From contig JABFSD010000823.1 of the NCBI GenBank assembly GCA_013140935.1, positions 1 through 5,747 on the forward strand: 5,747 nucleotides of DNA, written 5' to 3'. The notes beneath the pieces were generated by a model, which was not told where the DNA came from, made no database searches, and saw nothing but the letters and a program-made list of their open reading frames with translations. The stretch comes from Acidobacteriota bacterium (lineage in GTDB: Bacteria > Acidobacteriota > Blastocatellia > RBC074). Shown piece by piece: positions 1 to 5,719 of this stretch (the stretch's first letter is position 1; each line of letters starts with the position of its first letter). Position numbers and translations under genes: made by a program.

Positions 1-1056
1 GACTTCGTCAATGCGGGTTTGCAGCGTATCAATAATGTCGCGCAACTGTTCGGGCGTAGCGGCTCCGGTTTCGATCAAGCGGCGCGCGTTGATGAGCAAG
101 GGGTCTAAGGCTTCGGCGGCCTGGATTTCTTCCGTGGAACGATAAGCCGATTCGACATCGGTTCCGGCGTGTCCCCACAGGCGCGTCGTGTGCAAGTGCA
201 GAAACACGGGCGCGCGCGACGTGCGGCATACGTCAACGGCTTTGGCGGCGGTGTCGTAAATTTCATCCAGCGTGCCGTCGGCTTCGAGGTAATAGAGATG
301 CGGTTGCAAGCTGAACGAATCGTGAATCCAATCGCTGGGCGTAGCGACCGAGATGCCGATATTGTTGTCTTCGCAAAGAAACAGAATCGGCGCTTGTCCG
401 CCGCGACGAATCGTATAGCGCGCCGCGTTGATACCCGCCAACGCCGTCGCGTGATTGGCCGACGCATCGCCGAACGAACAGCACACAATCGAATCTTCAG
501 CCAATCCTTTCTCTTGCCCCTTGCTCAAACGCAATGCCTGTCGCAGCGCAAAAGCCAGTCCTGCGGCTTTGGGCAAGTGCGAAGCGATGGTGCTGGTTTG
601 CGGCGGCGTCCAAAGCGGATGGCTGCCCCATACTTTGTGGCGACCTTGTGAAATCGGATCGTCTTTCGACGCAGCCAATGACAAGAGCGAATCCATCACC
701 GGGTCTACGTCAGGCGATTTGCGCGAACGCGCCATCATCAATCCGCCAGATCGGTAATGCAGAAAGCACGGGTCGTCCAGGCGTAACAGCGCGCCGATCA
801 CGGCGTTGTTTTCATGCCCGGCGCTGCTGATCGTATAGAAGCCCTCGTTGCGGGCTTTGAGTTTGCGCGCGGTGACATCGAGCAAGCGGCTCATCACTTG
901 ATCGGCGAAAAGCTGGCGGGCGGCTTCGACGGTCAACGCACTGCCGGCGCGCAGCGGCGCAGCGGGCGGTAACAACGACAGACTCGGCTGGGCGTTCGCC
1001 AGATAATCAGCCAGCTTGTTTTGAACAACTTCTACGCGGGTAAGAGGGGTAGACAT
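1..1056 (-). CDS. Thiamine-diphosphate-dependent 2-oxoacid dehydrogenase E1, alpha-type domain (partial, C-terminus off the left edge)
   Basis: Reading the minus strand from the ATG at 1056-1054 gives 352 codons without a stop up to base 1, so the gene is cut by the window. The product resembles the E1 alpha part of branched-chain 2-oxoacid or pyruvate dehydrogenase, which uses thiamine diphosphate to decarboxylate a 2-oxoacid and pass the acyl group to an E2 lipoyl domain in the cytoplasm. Visible family features are GFYTISSAGHE followed by HYRSGG (residues 100-105), the cofactor motif GDASANH (196-202) with its partner EDNN (229-232), and the loop GHAGTDVESAYRS (295-307), which matches the conserved YRS loop of E1 alpha. 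The usual GDG is GDA here, and the GD-to-NN spacing is longer than in standard E1 alpha. Both features, plus the DPLLINARRLIETG stretch (residues about 322-335), recall E1 proteins in which alpha and beta domains are fused, so a beta domain may follow outside the window. No clear Shine-Dalgarno precedes the start. Substrate is not determinable. Confidence 0.88.
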   Translation of the reverse strand, partial: MSTPLTRVEVVQNKLADYLANAQPSLSLLPPAAPLRAGSALTVEAARQLFADQVMSRLLDVTARKLKARNEGFYTISSAGHENNAVIGALLRLDDPCFLHYRSGGLMMARSRKSPDVDPVMDSLLSLAASKDDPISQGRHKVWGSHPLWTPPQTSTIASHLPKAAGLAFALRQALRLSKGQEKGLAEDSIVCCSFGDASANHATALAGINAARYTIRRGGQAPILFLCEDNNIGISVATPSDWIHDSFSLQPHLYYLEADGTLDEIYDTAAKAVDVCRTSRAPVFLHLHTTRLWGHAGTDVESAYRSTEEIQAAEALDPLLINARRLIETGAATPEQLRDIIDTLQTRIDEV

Positions 1057-1101
1057 ACACGGGGCTTGCTGGTGTGAAGGTGCGCTGCGTCTCGCAGGCA
1101 A

Positions 1102-1132
1102 TCGTAGGGCGAGCATCTGGCTCGCCCTACGA
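1102..1132. repeat. 13-bp perfect palindrome, REP-like or transcript-end hairpin
   Basis: TCGTAGGGCGAGC (1102-1114) and its exact reverse complement (1120-1132) are separated by five bases, ATCTG. The palindrome lies between the end of the zinc-ribbon gene and the start of the E1 gene, both on the minus strand. No T-run follows on either strand, so it is not a canonical intrinsic terminator. It could still stabilise or end the zinc-ribbon transcript. Its compact, near-perfect, GC-rich form is also typical of dispersed REP-like elements. The structure is certain; the role is inferred. Confidence 0.75.
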
Positions 1133-1167
1133 AATTAAAGTAACGCCAAAGGCACACTGCTGCGTGA

Positions 1168-1446
1168 TTACTCTATAAAGACGACCGTCTGAAAGTTCGG
1201 AATATCGAATTTGGCGCGGCAACTCGGATTGGCGCAATAGAGCGTGTCGTCAACCCGCACCATGTGGTCTTTGGCGTTAGCGAACTTGGCGCGCGTGTAT
1301 TCGTCCATCGCACCGCGCGGCAGTTGCGCCTTGCGGGTGCGCCGCAACCAACGGATTTTGAAATCCTGCTTCTGCCGGCATTTCGGACAGCAATAGGTGG
1401 CGGTTTTGGTTTCGGGTTTTTCATTGTAAAAGTCTCGTTCATCCAT
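1168..1446 (-). CDS. Small zinc-ribbon protein of unknown function
   Basis: This 92-residue ORF has a protein-like composition and a bipartite cysteine pattern. CPKC (C20, C23) lies near the N-terminus, just after Y18-C19, and C-x4-C (C71, C76) lies near the C-terminus, about 47 residues apart. This is the layout expected of a four-cysteine zinc ribbon. Between the knuckles is a basic segment, IRWLRRTRKAQLPRG (residues 31-45), that could contact nucleic acid or a partner. The C-terminus (FDIPNFQTVVFIE) looks like a closing beta-strand. There is no signal peptide or membrane segment, so it should be cytoplasmic. I do not recognise a named family. The ATG at 1446 is chosen because it is the first ATG in the frame and leaves a complete ribbon; no Shine-Dalgarno is evident. 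A longer minus-strand ORF overlapping in another frame (1173-1490) lacks such motifs and is treated as a shadow. The gene shares its strand with the E1 gene, but the 111-bp gap and palindrome argue against tight co-translation. Confidence 0.72.
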   Translation of the reverse strand: MDERDFYNEKPETKTATYCCPKCRQKQDFKIRWLRRTRKAQLPRGAMDEYTRAKFANAKDHMVRVDDTLYCANPSCRAKFDIPNFQTVVFIE

Positions 1447-1526
1447 AGTGCGCGCAGTCTAGCGGCAAACACGCGCGACGTGAAGCCCACCCGCCGCCAC
1501 CGCCGACTTGGCGGTCCATCGAGTGA

Positions 1527-1718
1527 GGAAGCTCCGACTCATCCCCTGATGCATGCCGCCGCCAAAATGAACCTGCCGCGAAAGACGAAGTGAAAAAGTC
1601 CAAAGCCCAAAAAGCCAAAGCCGCAAAAGAGGAAGCCGCGAACGATGAAGGCGCAGAGCAGGAAGTGAAAAAAGCAAAAAGCAAAAAGCAGGAGGCGAAG
1701 CCGGAGAAGGTAAAGTAA
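1527..1718 (+). pseudogene. Lys/Glu/Ala-rich open stretch without a normal start; possible gene remnant
   Basis: From the stop at 1524-1526 to the TAA at 1716-1718 one plus-strand frame is open. From about 1578 it encodes a highly charged, low-complexity tail: AAKDEVKKSKAQKAKAAKEE, then a short acidic stretch, then EVKKAKSKKQEAKPEKVK. The two EVKK blocks look like a loose internal duplication. There is no ATG in this frame; the only late candidate is GTG at 1590, giving 42 residues. The composition resembles disordered Lys-rich C-terminal tails such as those of histone-like or ribosome-associated proteins. It may therefore be the tail of a gene whose 5' part was lost or frameshifted, or a short non-ATG ORF. 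The DNA is strongly purine-rich on this strand, so chance opening of the frame by base composition is a real alternative. Confidence 0.3.
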
Positions 1719-1783
1719 GGCGATACCAAAATGGCGAAGCGAAAGAGGTAAAACCATTTCCCCTTATCTGTGTCTCACAAGCT

Positions 1784-1818
1784 GGCTGTGACACCAGACG
1801 TGCTCCTGTGTCACAGCC
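1784..1818. promoter_or_regulatory. 11-bp perfect inverted repeat upstream of the sigma-factor gene (candidate operator or hairpin)
   Basis: GGCTGTGACAC (1784-1794) is repeated as its exact reverse complement, GTGTCACAGCC (1808-1818), with a 13-bp spacer. The half-site centres are 24 bp apart, a little over two helical turns, which would suit a dimeric regulator binding one face of DNA. It lies about 40 bp upstream of the candidate -35 box of the sigma gene, a position compatible with an activator site. It could instead form a hairpin at the end of an upstream transcript, but no T-run follows. The inverted repeat is seen directly; the operator role is inference. Confidence 0.45.
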
Positions 1819-1860
1819 GCTGCAACTTCAGCACAGACCCGGCAGCTCACCGCGCGCATC

Positions 1861-1890
1861 TTGACACGACTTCAACCCAACTCTCAAAAT
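1861..1890 (+). promoter_or_regulatory. Candidate sigma-70-type promoter for the sigma-kinase pair
   Basis: A perfect TTGACA (1861-1866) is followed after 18 bp by CAAAAT (1885-1890), which matches four of six bases of a -10 box. Transcription would then start near 1897, giving a leader of about 29 nt before the ATG at 1926. The spacing and position are plausible, but the -10 is weak and promoters in this phylum are poorly defined. Such a start would remove most of the left arm of the hairpin at 1890-1922, so the promoter and the hairpin are unlikely to both act on the same transcript. Confidence 0.35.
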
Positions 1891-1922
1891 GCCTTTCGTT
1901 CCTCCCAAAAAACCGAAAGGCA
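1890..1922 (+). promoter_or_regulatory. Leader hairpin covering the Shine-Dalgarno of the sigma-factor gene
   Basis: TGCCTTTCG (1890-1898) pairs perfectly with CGAAAGGCA (1914-1922) across a 15-nt loop. The right arm contains AAAGG (1916-1920), the Shine-Dalgarno candidate five bases before the ATG at 1926. That ribosome site is what selects 1926 over the upstream in-frame ATG at 1770. In a transcript that starts upstream of 1890 the hairpin would hide the ribosome site, which could limit translation of the sigma factor. The pairing is seen; the regulatory effect is inferred. Confidence 0.4.
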
Positions 1923-1925
1923 AAG

Positions 1926-2495
1926 ATGAATACCCCGCCGCCCAACGAAATCACGCCGTTGCTGCTCCGCTGGAGTCAGGGCGATGAAGCCGCGCTCAAT
2001 CAACTGCTGCCGGTCGTTTATCAGGAACTGCACAAACTCGCGCAAAGCTATCTGCGCCGCGAACGCAGCGATCATACGTTGCAACCGACGGCGCTGATTA
2101 ACGAAGCTTACTTGCGACTCATCAAACAAGACTTTCCCGAATGGCAAAGCCGCAGCCATTTCTTCGCCATTGCCGCGCGGCTGATGCGTCAGATACTCGT
2201 TGAACACGCGCGCTCTCACACCGCCGTCAAACGCGGCGGCGGCGGCGAAGCCCTTTCACTCGACGAAGCCTTGCAATACACCGGCGACAATGCGGCGGAA
2301 CTCGTCGCGCTCGACGACGCGCTGCAATCGCTGGCAACACTCGACGAACGCAAGGCCCGCGTCATCGAGTTGCGTTATTTCGGCGGCCTGAGCATTGAAG
2401 AAACCGCCGCCGCCCTCAACCTTTCCGTCGCCACCATCGGCCACGAAGCGCGCCTGGCACGCGCTTGGCTTCATCGTGAATTAAGCAGTCACTAA
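1926..2495 (+). CDS. ECF-type RNA polymerase sigma factor (Sig-70_X6 / PF07638-like)
   Basis: The 189-residue product directs RNA polymerase to a specific promoter set. Region 2 spans roughly residues 8-97. It carries the family signature HTLQPTALINEAYLRL (50-65) and the promoter-recognition stretch FFAIAARLMRQILVEHAR (79-96). A Gly-rich linker (104-107) precedes region 4 (about 127-186), with its helix-turn-helix GLSIEETAAALNLSVATIGHEARLARAWL (154-182). Length and signatures fit the TIGR02999 group common in Acidobacteriota and Planctomycetota. The usual acidic residues of region 2.2 (DAED in typical ECFs) are replaced by QPTA (53-56), with Thr55 in the stretch that normally contacts the polymerase clamp. 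In kinase-linked ECFs such as Vibrio EcfP, phosphorylation of a threonine in region 2.2 supplies the missing charge. I chose the ATG at 1926 because AAAGG precedes it and the protein then starts where homologues do; an in-frame extension to 1770 adds 52 residues without family character. The adjacent kinase gene is the probable partner. Confidence 0.93.
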   Translation: MNTPPPNEITPLLLRWSQGDEAALNQLLPVVYQELHKLAQSYLRRERSDHTLQPTALINEAYLRLIKQDFPEWQSRSHFFAIAARLMRQILVEHARSHTAVKRGGGGEALSLDEALQYTGDNAAELVALDDALQSLATLDERKARVIELRYFGGLSIEETAAALNLSVATIGHEARLARAWLHRELSSH

Positions 2496-2499
2496 GAGC

Positions 2500-2591
2500 G
2501 CGTTAAAAATTAACTGCCCGGTGTAACGCGGATTACTAATCCGCGTTACACCGGGCAAGTACTCGGAAAACGGGAAGTTAATTTTTAACGC
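2500..2591. repeat. Nested palindromic element (MITE/REP-like) between the sigma and kinase genes
   Basis: The outer arms are a perfect 16-bp inverted repeat: GCGTTAAAAATTAACT (2500-2515) and its reverse complement (2576-2591). Each outer arm also contains its own small palindrome, GTTAA-N3-TTAAC. Inside sits a second, perfect 20-bp palindrome, 2516-2535 against 2537-2556, with one central base. It reads GCCCGGTGTAACGCGGATTA on the left. The 92-bp unit starts four bases after the sigma-factor stop and ends nine bases before the kinase ATG. No ORF is present. A GC dinucleotide borders both GTTAA/TTAAC ends (2500-2501, 2590-2591); it could be part of the terminal repeat or a tiny target duplication. 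There is no T-run after the inner hairpin, so it is not a standard terminator. In RNA it would form a long hairpin just before the kinase start. Confidence 0.85.
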
Positions 2592-2600
2592 CCGCTAACC

Positions 2601-5426
2601 ATGAATCAAGAACGTTGGCAGCGCATTGATGAGTTGTTTCGCACTGTGGCGGATCGTCCGCCCGCCGAGCGCGAAGCCTATCTGGCGCTGGTGTGCGGTG
2701 ATGATGCAGCCTTGCGCCGCGAAGTGATGGAATTGCTCGCACACGAAACCGGCGATGCTTTTTTTGAAGCGCCCATCAAGCGCGTCGCCCAGTCGGTCGC
2801 GGGCGAACCCGCCCATGAGCCGGTAGACGAACTGATCGGCCAACGCATCGGCCCTTATCGTCTGACACGCTTGATCGGACGCGGCGGGATGGGCGCGGTC
2901 TATGAAGCCGTGCGCGACGACGCGCAATTCGAGCAGCGCGTCGCCGTCAAACTCATTCGACGCGGGATGGATTCCGAATTCGTGCGTACTCGTTTTTTGC
3001 GCGAACGACAAATTCTCGCGGGTCTCGATCATCCGCACATCGCGCGACTGTTTGACGGCGGCACGACCAAAGAAGGCTTGCCATATTTCGTGATGGAATT
3101 TGTCGCGGGCGACCCCCTCACCACGTATTGCCGCGAGCATGCCGTATCGCTCGATGACAAGCTGCGTTTGTTCCGTGATGTATGCGCCGCCGTCCAGCAC
3201 GCCCACCAAAACCTCGTCGTACACCGCGACCTCAAACCCAGCAACATTCTCGTCACCGAAGAAGGTACGCCGAAGCTATTGGATTTCGGCATCGCCAAGT
3301 TGCTGACGCCTGACATCGGCGACGCTTTGACGCGCACAGAAACATCCATCCGTTTGATGACGCCTGATTACGCCAGCCCCGAACAGGTGCGCGGCGAGAT
3401 GATCACGACGGCGACTGATGTTTATGCGCTGGGGTTGGTGCTGTATGAATTGCTCACCGGGCGGCGGCCTTATCGTTTCGAGACCTATTCGCCGCGTGAG
3501 ATCGAACGCGCCATCTGCGAGTCTGAAACCACGCGCCCCAGCCAGGTCGTAGACCCTTCGTTGAAATTGCGGCGGCAACTGGCGGGCGATCTCGACAACA
3601 TCGTAATGATGGCGCTGCGCAAAGAACCGGCGCGGCGTTATTCATCGGTCGAACAGTTGTCTGAAGACATTCGCCGCCATCTCGCCGGGCTGCCCGTCGC
3701 CGCGCGCAAAGATACGCTGCGTTATCGCACGGTGAAGTTCGCGCGGCGGCACAAGGCCGTCGTTGCGTTGATCGTGTTGCTGGCATTTTTTTCTGTAGCG
3801 ATGACGTGGCAGGCCGTGCGCGTCACGCGCGAACGCGACCGCGCCAATCGCCGCAATACGCAGGTGCGCACGCTGGCGAATACGTTTCTATTCGATGTGC
3901 ATGACAAGATTCAAAACGTGCCGGGCACAGTCGAAGCGCGCGGTCTGGTCGCCCAAACGGCGCTCGAATATCTGGACAGTCTGGCGCAAGAGGCGGCGAG
4001 CGATCCGCAACTCGCCTGGGAACTAGCCGTGGCGTATCAAAAAGTGGGCGACGTGCAAGGCGATCCCTGGGCACCCAATCTGGGCTTTTCGCAGGAAGCC
4101 AGACAGAGTTACCAGAAAAGCCTGAATCTGGTGCAGCAACTCAACCGTGAGAAGAACGGCGAGTTGAAATTGACGCGGCTGCTGGTGCAAAACTCTTTCA
4201 AGCTGAGCATGCTGCAAACCCGCTCCGGCGGAACGATGACGGCTTATGAAACGCTGCGCCAGTTAGTCGCCACGGCGGAAAAGCTGGAACAACAAACGCA
4301 ACAACTGGAAGACCTCACGCTGCTGCAAAACTGTTACATTCATCTGAGCGACACTTATTTAGACACGGGCGACGCCGTGAACGCGCTGGCCGGTTATCGC
4401 CGCGAAATGAAACTGGCCGAGCGCCGTGTCGCTATCTTCGGCGGCGACGTTTCACAATTCCGTCTGGCGGCATCTCATTCCCGCGTGGCAGAAGCCTTGG
4501 CTGCCCTGGGCGAAATCAATGACGCACACGATCACCTGCAACAAACGCTGGCGCTGATAGATGAAGTGTTGCCTGCTCACACCGAAGACGTGCGTTATCC
4601 GCGTATGCGTCTGGACACCCTGATCGAATTAGGCCATGTGGCCGGCAATCCGCGCTATCTCAATCTGGGAGATGCGCGCCTGGCGTTGCAACATTACCGC
4701 GCCGCTCTGGCGCTGGCTGAGCAGTTGGCGGCGCGTGATCCGAGGGATGCACTGGCGCAGCGCGATCTGGCGATGGGACATCAACTGGTGGCTGAAATTC
4801 TCACTCTGTCACAACCCGCGCAAGCCGTCGTGCATTCCCGGCAGGCGCTCGACCTTATCCGTTCGTTGAAAGCCCGTGATCCGCAAGACGCACAAGTGCT
4901 GCGTCGTGAAGCGCATTTTCTCAAAGGCCAGGCCGAAGCCCTGCTGCGGCTGGGCCGTCGTGCGGAAGCCTTGCAAAACCTGCGGCTGGCATTGGCCGTG
5001 GGGCGCGACTTATGGCAACGCGATGCGGCCAATACGCGCAACCGCGCCAGCCTGCATGCCGTGGTGCTGGCCTTAGCCGTAGCGGAATTACAAACCGGCG
5101 ATCACGACAACGCGCTGACGCATTTCCGCGAAGCTCTGACGTTGGCCGAAACGCCGCCCGTCGAATCATCCAGCGATTTAGCTGTGCGCTGGCGGCTGGC
5201 GGATTCTTACGCCGGATTGAGCCGCTATCACTCGACGCGCGCCGCCGCCACAACGAATGCCGAGCGAAGTAACCATTGGCGTGAAGCCCGCCGCTTCGCC
5301 CAGCAATCGCTCGCGCTGTGGGAAGGCTGGAGCAAACACGCGCCGTCCACTGCGTTCGATACGCGACGGCGCGAAGAGGCCACACGCGCTGTGGCTTCTT
5401 GTGATTTGGCACTAAGTGAAAAGTGA
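2601..5426 (+). CDS. Receptor-like Ser/Thr protein kinase: PknB-type kinase, one membrane segment, TPR-like C-terminal region
   Basis: The 941-residue protein begins with a helical segment typical of this group (MNQERWQRIDELF, residues 1-13). The kinase domain follows at about 86-365. It has the glycine loop GRGGMG (93-98), ATP-anchoring K117 in VAVK, helix-C E135, catalytic HRDLKPSN (208-215), DFG (228-230), the activation-segment end TPDYASPE (254-261), TDVYALG (272-278) and a late Arg in ARRY (344-347). All catalytic residues are present, and it is an RD kinase, normally activated by autophosphorylation of the activation loop. A basic stretch, ARRHK, precedes one hydrophobic segment at about 386-403, which puts the kinase in the cytoplasm and the rest outside. 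From about 470 to 910 the chain is a run of TPR-like helical hairpins, for example LAWELAVAYQKVGDVQG (471-487), GDARLALQHYRAALALAEQL (690-709) and GRRAEALQNLRLALAVGRDL (785-804). These usually bind proteins. The start has no Shine-Dalgarno and lies nine bases after a long palindrome. The adjacent ECF sigma factor is a likely substrate (inference). Confidence 0.95.
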   Translation: MNQERWQRIDELFRTVADRPPAEREAYLALVCGDDAALRREVMELLAHETGDAFFEAPIKRVAQSVAGEPAHEPVDELIGQRIGPYRLTRLIGRGGMGAVYEAVRDDAQFEQRVAVKLIRRGMDSEFVRTRFLRERQILAGLDHPHIARLFDGGTTKEGLPYFVMEFVAGDPLTTYCREHAVSLDDKLRLFRDVCAAVQHAHQNLVVHRDLKPSNILVTEEGTPKLLDFGIAKLLTPDIGDALTRTETSIRLMTPDYASPEQVRGEMITTATDVYALGLVLYELLTGRRPYRFETYSPREIERAICESETTRPSQVVDPSLKLRRQLAGDLDNIVMMALRKEPARRYSSVEQLSEDIRRHLAGLPVAARKDTLRYRTVKFARRHKAVVALIVLLAFFSVAMTWQAVRVTRERDRANRRNTQVRTLANTFLFDVHDKIQNVPGTVEARGLVAQTALEYLDSLAQEAASDPQLAWELAVAYQKVGDVQGDPWAPNLGFSQEARQSYQKSLNLVQQLNREKNGELKLTRLLVQNSFKLSMLQTRSGGTMTAYETLRQLVATAEKLEQQTQQLEDLTLLQNCYIHLSDTYLDTGDAVNALAGYRREMKLAERRVAIFGGDVSQFRLAASHSRVAEALAALGEINDAHDHLQQTLALIDEVLPAHTEDVRYPRMRLDTLIELGHVAGNPRYLNLGDARLALQHYRAALALAEQLAARDPRDALAQRDLAMGHQLVAEILTLSQPAQAVVHSRQALDLIRSLKARDPQDAQVLRREAHFLKGQAEALLRLGRRAEALQNLRLALAVGRDLWQRDAANTRNRASLHAVVLALAVAELQTGDHDNALTHFREALTLAETPPVESSSDLAVRWRLADSYAGLSRYHSTRAAATTNAERSNHWREARRFAQQSLALWEGWSKHAPSTAFDTRRREEATRAVASCDLALSEK

Positions 5427-5434
5427 AAAGTGAA
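5414..5434. repeat. Heptanucleotide tandem repeat (AAGTGAA x3) overlapping the kinase stop
   Basis: Three exact copies of AAGTGAA run from 5414 to 5434. The kinase stop codon TGA (5424-5426) lies inside the second copy, so the last residues, SEK, are encoded by repeat DNA. The same unit with one base changed occurs in opposite orientation at 5720-5747, beyond the large inverted repeat. Heptameric short tandem repeats are best known from cyanobacteria; copy number usually changes by replication slippage. Confidence 0.8.
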
Positions 5435-5443
5435 TTGCGCTTT

Positions 5444-5673
5444 GCAGCGCCGGAGGCGCGACCGGAGATTAGCCGGTGGTGAAGCGTTAGCGGAACCACC
5501 GGAAAGCGTGACCAAAGGTTTCGCGTCCTGGATGGGACGCTGGACGCGACATAGTTGCCGCAATGATTGCGTGTCCTGCGCTCCTGCCGGAGCGCGTGGG
5601 CTTGGCTTGACGTACCGGTGGTTCCGCTAACGCTTCACCACCGGCTAATCTCCGGTCGCGCCGCCGGCGCTGC
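5444..5673. repeat. 230-bp composite inverted repeat with 59-bp arms, downstream of the kinase
   Basis: The arms 5444-5502 and 5615-5673 are reverse complements over 59 bp with a single mismatch (A5454 against G5663). The inner 48 bp (5455-5502 / 5615-5662) are perfect. Each arm also holds its own shorter palindrome, CCGGTGGT...ACCACCGG (5473-5502 and 5615-5644). The 112-bp centre carries three further small hairpins: TCGCGTCC/GGACGCGA (5521-5528 / 5542-5549), CGCAA/TTGCG (5559-5571) and GCGCTCC/GGAGCGC (5578-5595, loop TGCC). No transposase-like ORF exists; the short ORFs here are identical readings of the two arms. It starts 17 bases after the kinase stop and could end or protect that transcript, but no T-run is present. 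It most resembles a non-autonomous dispersed repeat or two copies of a smaller repeat in head-to-head orientation. Confidence 0.85.
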
Positions 5674-5719
5674 CTGGTTGTCGGTTCAACATGACGATGC
5701 GTCACGCAACATCAGCATT

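Noticed and set aside
1456..1484. Possible minus-strand promoter for the zinc-ribbon gene (TTCACG, 17 bp, TAGACT)
   Set aside because: Both boxes match only four of six bases and it would leave almost no leader; too weak to annotate.
1521..1540. GAGGAAGCTCC within a small hairpin, reminiscent of the conserved GAGGAAAGTCC of RNase P RNA
   Set aside because: The motif is not exact, and the other conserved RNase P elements are not found in the following few hundred bases.
1264..1593. 109-codon plus-strand ORF
   Set aside because: Its first two-thirds are antisense to the zinc-ribbon gene, which has the better motif support. Only its last residues abut the Lys-rich stretch, noted as a possible frameshift partner.
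1770..1925. 52-codon N-terminal extension of the sigma factor from the in-frame ATG at 1770
   Set aside because: No ribosome site, no family-like sequence, and it would translate through the inverted repeat and candidate promoter. The ATG at 1926 has AAAGG upstream and gives the normal family length.
2516..2556. Inner palindrome as an intrinsic terminator of the sigma gene
   Set aside because: No T-run follows the stem; the T-stretch at 2582-2586 is about 25 bases away and belongs to the outer arm.
2595..3224. 209-codon minus-strand ORF opposite the kinase N-terminus
   Set aside because: It lies fully antisense to the conserved kinase domain in a GC-rich gene and shows no recognisable domain; treated as a shadow.
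5430..5705. Opposite-strand ORFs (5430-5630 plus, 5487-5705 minus) sharing an identical Arg-rich peptide
   Set aside because: The shared peptide is only the translation of the two inverted arms. There is no domain or ribosome site, so these are repeat-derived readings, not genes.
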